Origin: an uncultured Clostridia bacterium
GTDB taxonomy: Bacteria; Bacillota; Clostridia; Christensenellales; CAG-917
Assembly (NCBI GenBank): GCA_947174215.1
Contig: CAMWIB010000028.1
Span: 1 to 10,344, forward strand
Reading direction: 5' to 3'
Length of the DNA: 10,344 nt
The stretch's first letter is position 1, and each line of letters begins with the position of its first letter. A program made the position numbers and the translations under genes. The notes under the pieces are model-generated. The model was not told where the DNA came from. It worked only from the letters and a program-made list of their open reading frames with translations, and did no database searches. Below are positions 1-6,773 of the stretch, one piece after another.

Positions 1-152
1 AATATTGGCTATACTTAATAGCTTTCCGTCTTACACTCCGAACTCTGCCATTGCCATTCATTGTTTAGGCTTTCGCCGCCACTCCGACGCCGCAATATTT
101 TGGCGTTCATCGTTTCTGATTATTTTTATTCTACTCTTCTTTATTTCACGTG
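1..152. other. Gene-free stretch downstream of the lipoprotein gene; possible repeat block
   Basis: No gene is supported here. After the lipoprotein stop (read leftwards) comes an A-rich run at about 118-150, then a G/C-rich block at about 70-108 with recurring GCCGC, then a mixed tail. The only minus-strand frames are a 31-codon one (ATG at 110, TAA at 15-17) and one from ATG at 61 that is still open at the left edge and encodes a basic, arginine-rich peptide. Neither has a Shine-Dalgarno sequence. A weak 5-bp inverted repeat lies at 8-22. No rho-independent terminator for the upstream operon is visible. The abrupt composition change suggests an inserted or repeated element, but this is only an impression. 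Confidence 0.35.
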
Positions 153-1940
153 TCAACCGAATATCATATATACGACGCCGACCAAGCCCATTATTGCGCC
201 CTTCTTCACAATCTCAAAACGGGCCATCAGCTCTTCATCCGTGATACTCTCCGTCAGCATCTGCCAGCTTGCGATTGTCTTTATACTCTCACTGCTATCC
301 GTTCCTTCCTGATAGAACTCATTTATAAACAGCTTGATATCTGTCAGTGCGCTCGCGGTACACTCGGCGACGACCTCGTTTATCTTGCGTATTCCCTCGT
401 TCATATAGTAATCATACCAGAGCTTGACCTTTTCCTTATCGCGCTCGTTGTATGCAACCGCATTGGGATTTACTATTCCGTAGTCGCCAAATTGGCAACC
501 GTCCGCAACCGACTTCAACTGTGCGAACGTAGCCTTGCCAACCGTATACTCGTAATAGGTCTGCTTAAACTTGTCGAGGTTGCCATTAAGGCTGATTATC
601 GCAGACACTATTGTTCTGAGCGTTTCGGTGGTTATCACTTCGGGATGCGCCGCAGACACGCTGTTACCAAACATACTGTCGTACAGCGCGGATATATTCA
701 GCATTACGTCAAGCGCGAGTATTGGGATAGCCTTTTGGAAGTCACCCGCACTGCCTTTGACAATTTCATCCATAATACCGCAAAGTTCTTGCTCGTCGAA
801 TTTCTTCATAACTTCAAGAACGACCTTTGCCGTCATAATTGTCAAATTTATGCCATGCGCTCCTTCGCCGATTTTATCGTCATTCGCCATAGCGTTTTTA
901 AGCTGAGTAATTGTATCGTCATTCGTAAGCGCTACTCCGCCCGCGTTCACCACGTCGCACACGATAGGAATGACGTCAACCACCATATACGCGTACTTTG
1001 CGTATTTGACAATCTGACCGTACACGGCGGAATAAATTGCATTGGTGTCAAACTTCTCTATCACAAGACTAAGCGCATTGTTGAGCTTTGCAAGAGCGTC
1101 GGCATTAAGCGCTTCTTTAAGGCTTGTCACGTTCGAAAGAACGGTATTTACAAGCGTTACGATTTCGCTGTTGTTTATCTCTTGAAGTGCGCCGCCGCCC
1201 TCGAAGATAGCCCCGAACAGATTATCGCTCACCGCACTTATTGATGAATTATATGCAAACTCTATAAGCTCGAAAAGCGGAGCCTTTGCGTCCTCGAAGG
1301 CTTTGAGTATATTCTGTTTTTCGCTCGCCGTAGGCACGAGCGTGGACTTCGTCATACTGAGATTGACCATATACGCGCTTAGGTTCTCTCTCGTTGTATC
1401 GCTGATTCCCGCCCTCGTCCTTATCTGATTGAGTCTTGTTGACATAGAGCTAATCGTAGTCGAGCTTCTATCCACAAGCGCGTAAATGAGGTCGTAAACA
1501 AGGTTGGATATATCCTGAGGAGTGAAGCTCACCTGCTTGACGAGAGTAATAAGGAATTCCGCATTCTCGGTAAAATCCTTGATAAGCGCCTTTCCGTCGT
1601 CTGATGACATATTCGTAGCAAGCGATTGAAGCTTTGCCGTCTGCAACGAGGATTCCGAAAGCACGTCGCACACAAGCTGAGTCCAGCCCGCCGCAACGAT
1701 ATACTCGCCCGCATTATTGAGTGCGGCAACCTCATCATTGTCAAGCTCGCCCTTCCAATGCTCATCCATACCGCTCAAAAACGCGTCCTTTATCGTGGCA
1801 ACGCTATCAACTCTTGCCTGTCTGTCGCGTTCCTCGTCTTTATCCTTATTCTTATCGCAGGCAAACAGCACGCTCGTGCAAAGCACAAGCACGAGGAGTA
1901 AAAGCAATGCTGATATGGACTTGCGGAAAATACCTTTCAT
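153..1940 (-). CDS. Large exported lipoprotein of unknown function, partner of the ABC exporter
   Basis: I do not recognise a family. The 595-residue product begins with a typical lipoprotein signal: basic residues K2-R6-K7, a leucine-rich core at about 9-26, and lipobox LFAC with the lipid-bearing cysteine at 28. A highly charged linker (about 29-43) follows. The remainder reads as mostly helical, with alternating hydrophobic and polar stretches and five further cysteines at 91, 328, 387, 482 and 527. The last 15 residues (581-595) are a glycine-rich hydrophobic tail ending at the stop, preceded by two lysines, so the C-terminus may also touch the membrane. The ATG at 1940 is preferred over an in-frame start at 2000 because it is preceded by GGAGG at a proper distance and places the signal peptide at the N-terminus; the longer form would overlap the permease gene. 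It starts 16 bases after the permease stop, so co-transcription and a role with the exporter are inferred. The antisense 364-codon frame is a shadow. Confidence 0.85.
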   Translation of the reverse strand: MKGIFRKSISALLLLLVLVLCTSVLFACDKNKDKDEERDRQARVDSVATIKDAFLSGMDEHWKGELDNDEVAALNNAGEYIVAAGWTQLVCDVLSESSLQTAKLQSLATNMSSDDGKALIKDFTENAEFLITLVKQVSFTPQDISNLVYDLIYALVDRSSTTISSMSTRLNQIRTRAGISDTTRENLSAYMVNLSMTKSTLVPTASEKQNILKAFEDAKAPLFELIEFAYNSSISAVSDNLFGAIFEGGGALQEINNSEIVTLVNTVLSNVTSLKEALNADALAKLNNALSLVIEKFDTNAIYSAVYGQIVKYAKYAYMVVDVIPIVCDVVNAGGVALTNDDTITQLKNAMANDDKIGEGAHGINLTIMTAKVVLEVMKKFDEQELCGIMDEIVKGSAGDFQKAIPILALDVMLNISALYDSMFGNSVSAAHPEVITTETLRTIVSAIISLNGNLDKFKQTYYEYTVGKATFAQLKSVADGCQFGDYGIVNPNAVAYNERDKEKVKLWYDYYMNEGIRKINEVVAECTASALTDIKLFINEFYQEGTDSSESIKTIASWQMLTESITDEELMARFEIVKKGAIMGLVGVVYMIFG

Positions 1941-1956
1941 AATTCCTCCGTAGGCG

Positions 1957-4380
1957 TCATCCTTTTTTGATAGTATAACCTTTTTTGAAATTAAATGCAA
2001 CGGGCAGGATTGCGTACGCTATTACCATAGCCAAGCCGACTACCGCGACTATCCAAGCGTTGTACATAAACTCGAAGTACATTCCAAACAGTCTTAACGC
2101 GTGTATCAGGCAAGCGGTAAGCAGTACGGACATAGCAAACGCAAGCACAAACGCAACCGCCGCCACAATCGAATGCTCAATAAGCTCCGCCGTGAGGAGC
2201 GAACGCTTTGACATACCCGCGTTTAAGAGTGCCGTCCTATGCTTATTCGCCGCCGCCCTGCCTATAAGCGTTGCCGCCACCGTAGCCGCGAATATGAATA
2301 CAGTCACGACTACCGCGAGCGTGCCGATAAGGTCGAACACCGCGTCCGTACTCTGCATATCCCACTTGTACGCCGTAAGCACGTCCACGACGTAGTAGTT
2401 GTTGTTTGAAAACTTTGCGCGCAAGGCGTCAACCGCCGCCGCAGTATTTCCGTCCGCAACGACGACCACCGTATCCACCGCTATCCCGAACAGCTCGCTT
2501 ATGCGCTCCTCGGACATAACGATATAGTTTCCCGAAAACAGCCTGTGTTTGAGTATTCCTCCGACAATCACCTGTCTGCTTTCGCCTTCCAACGTAAGCG
2601 TAAGCGTATTGCCCACCTTCACTCCGTACAGCTTCTCCAAAGCCACGTCTATAAACACGTACGGAACGTCGCTGTCGAGCAATCTTTCAACCTCCGACCT
2701 TGGCGTAACGTACTCAAAATCAACGAGATTTAGAGAGGACTTAGAGCCGAGGATATTCATAGTTTTATCAAAGCGGCTTCCATTCAAATCGCCTTGCTTC
2801 CATACCATTTTAGTAGCGTACTCCACGCCGTCGACCTTTTCAAACTGCGCCGTATCCACACCCGACTGTATGTTCGTGACGAAAACCAAATCCTTAAAAT
2901 CGCTCGTGTAGTCGCTGAATATACTCGTCGTCATCGACCATGCCATAAACAGCATCATACTCACCGTCATACCAACGCCGAGCATAGTGACCGACCTTGC
3001 AAAACGCCCCTCGCGCTTTATATTGATAGCCGCTATCTTTGCCGCAGGATTTGACAGCTTTCCCATAAGCGTAGCCCCACCGCGTAGCACTGTCGCTATG
3101 CAAATGCCAAGCGTACCAAGGGATAGCGCAAGGCTCACGATGGATATTACAGCTGTCGCGGCAGGTACGGCAAACTCTATTATTACGGATATAACCGTAA
3201 GCGCGATAAATATCGGGCATACTATTTTTGCAAGGCGCATACGCCCTTCTACGTTTATTTGATTTTGTCTTATCGTCCCCTTGAACGAGCGCATTATAGG
3301 AAGCAGAGAGCTTACTATCGCAGATAAAAGTCCTATGAGTGCCGCGCCGAAGAGTTTCCACACGGATATGCTGAACGTAACAGTAGCCGACAGCGTGAGC
3401 TTCAATATTCCAACGAATACCCCGACAGCAAGCGCGGAACCTATAAGCGCGCCGAGTGCCGCAAGTATCACGCTCTCCGTGACGAATATCCCGAATATCT
3501 GCTTTTTCGTTGCACCTATAACTGCGTACTTGGATATAAGCGAAATCTTTTCGCTTTCGCTCATCATAAAGAGGAGAACTATAACCGCAATGCCAAGCGC
3601 GAATACCGCCGCTCCCGACAGTATCACGGGTGCGCTGAGTGAGTTCGCCTGTTCCTTGATATAGCCGTTATCACCCGTCCTCTGCACGAGCATTTGCGAG
3701 TATTGCGGTATGCTTGAAATCTTTTCTATAAGCCTATCAATATCAACGCCGTCCGCCGCCTTTACGTAAATCTCGTTGCATATGCGGTTGGTCTGCACGT
3801 TCGCAAGCAGTCTGGATATGCCGTCAATTCTGCCGATGATGAGATAGGGCGAATCGTTCAAGAAGTAGCCGTTGTTTTCGGAAATGGCGTAAACGTAAAA
3901 CGGCTTACTGCGGTTACCAAGCGACAGCTCCACGCTCTCGTTCATTTTCAGTCCGAAATGCTCCGCCGCCGCTTTTGATACGACGATATTATCCGTATTC
4001 GCGTCAAGCGAGCTTACGCTTCCGCTCACAAGGTCTAACGCTTGTAGCTTTTCAAACTCGCCCTGCTCGAAGCCGCGAAGCTGAACGTATTCTCCTTCAA
4101 GCAAAGCGTACAGCGTAAGTGAGGGATACACCTCTTCCACTCCGTCAAGCTTTTTTAGCGGCTCCGCTACGTCCATAATACGGTCTGACGACGAGTTTGT
4201 GGAAATCAAAATATCACTGCTTCCCGACACCGCAGTCTGCGTTGAATAGATGTATTCATACACCGCAGAATCAAATGACAGCATAGCAAAAATCATCGCA
4301 ACTGCAACGGCAATCGCAAGTACCGTAGCCACCGCCCGAAGCGGCTTTGAGATGATATTTTTTAGTGCCAGCTTAAACAT
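1957..4380 (-). CDS. FtsX-family ABC transporter permease, ten predicted membrane segments
   Basis: This is the membrane subunit of an ABC exporter of the FtsX/MacB/LolC superfamily, partnered by the ATPase just upstream. From the ATG at 4380 it has 807 residues. Predicted layout: one membrane helix (about 16-36), a first extracytoplasmic domain (about 40-250), three helices near 253-273, 296-326 and 342-362 forming the first FtsX domain, two central helices (about 386-431), a helix at 464-484, a second extracytoplasmic domain (about 490-678), and three helices near 680-704, 736-758 and 774-794 forming the second FtsX domain. Both halves carry the short cytoplasmic segment after a helix (KYAVIGATKKQIFG and KHRTALLNAGMSKRSL) that in this family contacts the ATPase. 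A TTG at 4416 would add 12 residues. The ATG is preferred because MFKLALKNI is the family-typical beginning, though neither start has a strong ribosome site. Such proteins usually transmit ATPase motion to periplasmic or surface domains rather than forming a classical channel. The substrate is unknown; peptide, lipid or lipoprotein are all possible. Confidence 0.94.
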   Translation of the reverse strand: MFKLALKNIISKPLRAVATVLAIAVAVAMIFAMLSFDSAVYEYIYSTQTAVSGSSDILISTNSSSDRIMDVAEPLKKLDGVEEVYPSLTLYALLEGEYVQLRGFEQGEFEKLQALDLVSGSVSSLDANTDNIVVSKAAAEHFGLKMNESVELSLGNRSKPFYVYAISENNGYFLNDSPYLIIGRIDGISRLLANVQTNRICNEIYVKAADGVDIDRLIEKISSIPQYSQMLVQRTGDNGYIKEQANSLSAPVILSGAAVFALGIAVIVLLFMMSESEKISLISKYAVIGATKKQIFGIFVTESVILAALGALIGSALAVGVFVGILKLTLSATVTFSISVWKLFGAALIGLLSAIVSSLLPIMRSFKGTIRQNQINVEGRMRLAKIVCPIFIALTVISVIIEFAVPAATAVISIVSLALSLGTLGICIATVLRGGATLMGKLSNPAAKIAAINIKREGRFARSVTMLGVGMTVSMMLFMAWSMTTSIFSDYTSDFKDLVFVTNIQSGVDTAQFEKVDGVEYATKMVWKQGDLNGSRFDKTMNILGSKSSLNLVDFEYVTPRSEVERLLDSDVPYVFIDVALEKLYGVKVGNTLTLTLEGESRQVIVGGILKHRLFSGNYIVMSEERISELFGIAVDTVVVVADGNTAAAVDALRAKFSNNNYYVVDVLTAYKWDMQSTDAVFDLIGTLAVVVTVFIFAATVAATLIGRAAANKHRTALLNAGMSKRSLLTAELIEHSIVAAVAFVLAFAMSVLLTACLIHALRLFGMYFEFMYNAWIVAVVGLAMVIAYAILPVAFNFKKGYTIKKG

Positions 4381-4427
4381 TCTTGTTTCTGTATATTTTG
4401 AGTGTATTTCTTTCAATATGCGATTTG

Positions 4428-4456
4428 AGTATAGCTAAATATAATGCCTATCGCAA
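4428..4456 (-). promoter_or_regulatory. Candidate internal sigma-70/SigA promoter for the permease and lipoprotein genes
   Basis: On the minus strand TTGCGA (4456-4451) and TATACT (4433-4428) are separated by exactly 17 bases, giving 4/6 and 5/6 matches to the consensus hexamers. The predicted start is near 4421. This leaves about 41 bases of leader before the ATG at 4380 but only about 5 before the alternative TTG at 4416, which supports the ATG as the start. The -10 hexamer is the same as in the two promoters at 5195-5273. The -35 lies in the gap just past the ATPase stop. A chance match in AT-rich DNA cannot be excluded. Confidence 0.5.
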
Positions 4457-4457
4457 A

Positions 4458-5138
4458 TCAGCATTGCGCAACAACCCCGTCTTCCATTCTAACTATTTTA
4501 GTTGCATACTCCGCATGCGCCTGCGAGTGCGTGACCATAACCAGCGCGACTCCTCTATTTTTGTTGATATCTGCGAGTAGTTCCATAACCTGCCGTCCTC
4601 TTTCCTTGTCAAGACTGCCAGTCGGCTCGTCAAGGAATATGACCTTTGGATTTGTGACAAGCGCACGGGCGATTGCGGTACGCTGCTGCTCGCCGCCGCT
4701 CAACTGCCTCGGCAAGCTCTTCAATCTGTCTGCAAGCCCGAGGTACTCCAAAACCTCCTGCACCTGCGCTTTATACTCGCTCTCCTTGCGCTTATCAAGC
4801 ACGAGTGGCAAGGTTACGTTTTCATATACTGTGAGATTCGGCACAAGATTGTCAAATTGATACACAAACGAAAACTCTCTACGGCGCATAGCCGCAAGCT
4901 CCTCATCTGTTGTATTCGCAATGTTCTTTCCAAGCAACTCAACGGTTCCCTCGGTAGGGGTGTCAATGCCTGCGAGTATATATAAAAGTGTGGACTTGCC
5001 CGAACCAGATTCGCCTACTATTGCGACAAACTCGCCCTCGTTTACAGAGAAGTCAACGCCTTTAAGCACGTCTGTTATGACCTCTCCCATAACGAAGGAT
5101 TTTTTGATATTCTGCGCCTTCAATACAACGTCTGCCAT
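4458..5138 (-). CDS. ABC transporter ATP-binding protein (MacB/LolD/BceA type)
   Basis: This is the cytoplasmic ATPase that powers the FtsX-type permease encoded next in the operon. The 226-residue protein has every expected nucleotide-binding element in order: Walker A GESGSGKST (42-50), Q-loop glutamine 94 in FVYQFDNLVP, signature LSGGEQQR (146-153), Walker B VIFLDEP (167-173), D-loop SLD (about 175-177), and switch histidine 204. The length and the FVYQ..NLVP and LSGGEQQR wording are typical of the MacB/LolD branch of exporters, not of importers. The ATG at 5138 is chosen because GGAGAGG lies just upstream; a TTG at 5162 would add eight residues without a ribosome site. It is first in the three-gene operon and is preceded by the promoter at 5195-5223. 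No key residue is missing, so the pump should be active. Confidence 0.97.
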   Translation of the reverse strand: MADVVLKAQNIKKSFVMGEVITDVLKGVDFSVNEGEFVAIVGESGSGKSTLLYILAGIDTPTEGTVELLGKNIANTTDEELAAMRRREFSFVYQFDNLVPNLTVYENVTLPLVLDKRKESEYKAQVQEVLEYLGLADRLKSLPRQLSGGEQQRTAIARALVTNPKVIFLDEPTGSLDKERGRQVMELLADINKNRGVALVMVTHSQAHAEYATKIVRMEDGVVAQC

Positions 5139-5194
5139 ATCCTCTCCGATAGAACCGCGCAACTACTTGCTACGGTCACCTGATAATATAATTA

Positions 5195-5223
5195 AGTATA
5201 ACACACACCGCCATCTTATACAA
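5195..5223 (-). promoter_or_regulatory. Extended -10 promoter of the ABC exporter operon
   Basis: On the minus strand TTGTAT (5223-5218), a 17-base spacer and TATACT (5200-5195) form a SigA-type promoter. The spacer ends in TGT, giving the TGn extended -10 motif. The predicted start near 5189 leaves about 50 bases of leader before the ATPase ATG at 5138, with GGAGAGG close to that ATG. No clear operator repeat or riboswitch is visible in the short leader. Confidence 0.7.
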
Positions 5224-5244
5224 CATTAAAAACTGCCTCGACCG

Positions 5245-5273
5245 TTGCTTTAATCTTTTTATAGTGCTATACT
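5245..5273 (+). promoter_or_regulatory. Extended -10 promoter of queH, with predicted start at the ATG
   Basis: TTGCTT (5245-5250), a 17-base spacer ending in TGC, and TATACT (5268-5273) form an extended -10 promoter (TGnTATACT). Counting the -10 hexamer as -12 to -7 places +1 at about 5280, the first base of the queH ATG. It is divergent from, and very similar in wording to, the exporter promoter at 5195-5223. The -35 is weak (3/6), but an extended -10 often compensates for this. Confidence 0.7.
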
Positions 5274-5279
5274 TGGGCT

Positions 5280-5912
5280 ATGAAAACTCCTATATTCGGT
5301 ACGGTTGAATATGAAATTGAAAAGTCAAAAAGTACGGGACTTAGCCCCACAAACAGGGGCGTTTGTGGGGACCCCAGAAAACCCCGCCTGCTTTTGCATT
5401 GCTGTTGCGGACCTTGCACGGCGGGTACGCTTGCGGGCATAGCGGAGTATTTTGATATAACCGCCTATTTCTACAATCCCAACATAATGCCGAACGAGGA
5501 ATTTGAAAAGCGCCTATCAGCGCTAAAAGAGGTGCTATCTCACTTCAAAGGAGTAAAGCTCATCGTCCCCGAACAAAGCATAGACGAGTATCTCTCCCTT
5601 GTTCGCGGAATGGAAAACGTACCAGAGGGCGGCGAGCGCTGTGTCAAATGCTTCGGACTTAGACTTGAAAACACCGCGCAGTATCTCGCGGCACACAAAG
5701 ACGAGTACGACTATTTCACCACAACCCTCACAATAAGTCCAATGAAAAACGCCTCATCCATAAACGGCATAGGGGGCTTCCTCGCACACAAGTACGGCGT
5801 AACCTATCTAAACTCCGACTTCAAAAAGCGCGACGGCTACCTGCACTCTATTCAACTCTGCAAGGAGTGGAACATTTACCGCCAACACTACTGCGGTTGT
5901 GCATTAAACTGA
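5280..5912 (+). CDS. queH: Epoxyqueuosine reductase QueH
   Basis: QueH performs the last step of queuosine synthesis, reducing epoxyqueuosine to queuosine in the wobble position of tRNAs with GUN anticodons. It is a metal-dependent replacement for QueG. The 210-residue protein shows the family hallmarks: LLLHCCCGPC (37-46), FYNPNIMP (64-71), GGERCVKCFGLRL (about 118-129, cysteines 121 and 124), the TLTISPMKN segment (149-157), and the C-terminal YCGC (cysteines 205 and 207). These cysteines are the known ligands of the iron-sulfur and iron site. The ATG at 5280 is the only usable start: a TAG lies in frame at 5262-5264 and no later start precedes the cysteine motif. There is no Shine-Dalgarno sequence, and the promoter places transcription start on the ATG. 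The stretch before KPRLLLH is about 33 residues, which I judge longer than usual, because a palindromic segment encodes residues 22-31. No other queuosine gene is nearby. Confidence 0.95.
   Translation: MKTPIFGTVEYEIEKSKSTGLSPTNRGVCGDPRKPRLLLHCCCGPCTAGTLAGIAEYFDITAYFYNPNIMPNEEFEKRLSALKEVLSHFKGVKLIVPEQSIDEYLSLVRGMENVPEGGERCVKCFGLRLENTAQYLAAHKDEYDYFTTTLTISPMKNASSINGIGGFLAHKYGVTYLNSDFKKRDGYLHSIQLCKEWNIYRQHYCGCALN
5345..5370. repeat. Perfect inverted repeat inside the 5' end of queH
   Basis: CCCCACAAAC (5345-5354) and GTTTGTGGGG (5361-5370) are exact reverse complements around the six-base loop AGGGGC. A further GGGGACCCC partial palindrome overlaps the right arm (5367-5375). The element stays in frame and encodes roughly S22 to D31 of QueH, ahead of the conserved core. 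It is G/C-dense compared with the AT-rich sequence just before it, and I see no second copy in this window. It may be a small mobile palindromic unit or an mRNA structure affecting translation. Confidence 0.8.
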
Positions 5913-5929
5913 GCTATTGAGCGCATATA

Positions 5930-5969
5930 ATAATACAACGGCGTGTTTAACTACACGCCGTTGTATTAT
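5930..5969. terminator. Bidirectional terminator-like hairpin between queH and the NYN gene
   Basis: A perfect 17-bp stem (5930-5946 with 5953-5969) closes a six-base loop TTAACT. It lies 17 bases after the queH stop and 12 bases past the stop of the oppositely oriented NYN gene, exactly where a shared terminator for convergent genes belongs. Neither side has a clean uninterrupted T tract, but the outer part of the 3' arm is T/A-rich in both directions, so the terminator role is probable, not certain. Confidence 0.7.
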
Positions 5970-5981
5970 ACTGATTCTAAA

Positions 5982-6773
5982 TTACTTTTTTAGCCTGATA
6001 TAAAATACTTGACCGGACTTTCTACTTGCATCACTCTCTTTAAAAGCCTTAATTTCAAAATCCAGTTCTTTTAAAAGGCTGGTCATTTTTTTATGACCAT
6101 AATTTCTTGAATCGAAATCAGAATACTTATTTTGTAGCATAATTCCAACTAAACTAACAAGAACCCAACCTTCATCATCAGATTTTTCTTCTATTATTTT
6201 TGTAATTGTTTTTTTTATCTCTTCAATTGGCGTTTTAGAATTCTGTTCTTCTTGATTCTTTATCTCTACCTTTGGAATTTCTTTATCCTGAGCTTCTTGC
6301 GCCATATTCTCATTTATCAAATCAACAAACTTAAATTTGTTACACGCAGATACGAATGCTTTGGGCGTCTGTTGCCTACCCATTCCAATAACAAACTTTC
6401 CAGCTTCTCTAAGCCGTGACGCTAATTTTGTAAAATCACTATCTGACGAAACTAAGCAAAAACCATCTACGTCACCAGTATACAAAATATCCATTGCATC
6501 AATAATCATTGCGGAATCTGTAGAATTCTTTCCTTTGGTATAAGAATACTGCTGCATTGGTGTAATAGAATACTCAAGAAGCACATCTTTCATTGACTTG
6601 AGATTTGGACTTGTCCAATCACCATACATTCTTTTGTATGTGATAATTCCCTCATCAGTCATCTCATCAAATACAACTTTAATATAATCTTTACTATTGT
6701 TGTCTGCATCTATAAGTACGGCGAACTTTGCATTTATTAATCCCGTATGTTTTTTCTTTTCAAGTTCATTCAT
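5982..6773 (-). CDS. NYN-domain (PIN-like) putative ribonuclease with C-terminal OST-HTH/LOTUS domain
   Basis: Residues about 15-155 form a NYN/LabA-like nuclease domain. Acidic residues expected at a metal-dependent RNase site are present: D22, D24 and N25 in VLIDADN, D86 in STDSAMIIDAMD with D92 and D95 following, and D111 and D113 in SSDSDF. The RLREAGKFVIGMG and TPKAFVSACNKF stretches are also typical of the family. A charged, Glu/Lys-rich linker (about 158-182) leads to an OST-HTH domain (about 183-262), with WVLVSLVGIML and the conserved DFDSRNYGHKKM wording; this domain is known to bind RNA. The natural inference is an RNA-binding ribonuclease in the cytoplasm; its target is unknown. 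The ATG at 6773 follows AAGAG. Two sampled 60-base lines are 32% and 35% G+C, clearly lower than the ATPase and exporter genes, which suggests separate ancestry or transfer. It follows the V-ATPase operon in the same direction after 127 bases, with no convincing promoter or terminator in the gap. Confidence 0.93.
   Translation of the reverse strand: MNELEKKKHTGLINAKFAVLIDADNNSKDYIKVVFDEMTDEGIITYKRMYGDWTSPNLKSMKDVLLEYSITPMQQYSYTKGKNSTDSAMIIDAMDILYTGDVDGFCLVSSDSDFTKLASRLREAGKFVIGMGRQQTPKAFVSACNKFKFVDLINENMAQEAQDKEIPKVEIKNQEEQNSKTPIEEIKKTITKIIEEKSDDEGWVLVSLVGIMLQNKYSDFDSRNYGHKKMTSLLKELDFEIKAFKESDASRKSGQVFYIRLKK

Noticed and set aside
15..110. Short minus-strand frame of 31 codons (ATG at 110)
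   Set aside because: No Shine-Dalgarno sequence, no recognisable product, and the overlapping frame from 61 is equally open; it is better explained as non-coding or repeat sequence.
150..1244. Long plus-strand open frame (364 codons) opposite the lipoprotein gene
   Set aside because: It is antisense to a gene with a convincing signal peptide, lipobox and ribosome site. Its protein is rich in His, Cys, Arg and Tyr with no recognisable domain, as expected of a shadow frame.
2894..3361. Second minus-strand frame of 155 codons within the permease gene
   Set aside because: It overlaps the well-supported permease frame, has an Arg/Tyr/Cys-rich composition, and has no domain or ribosome site.
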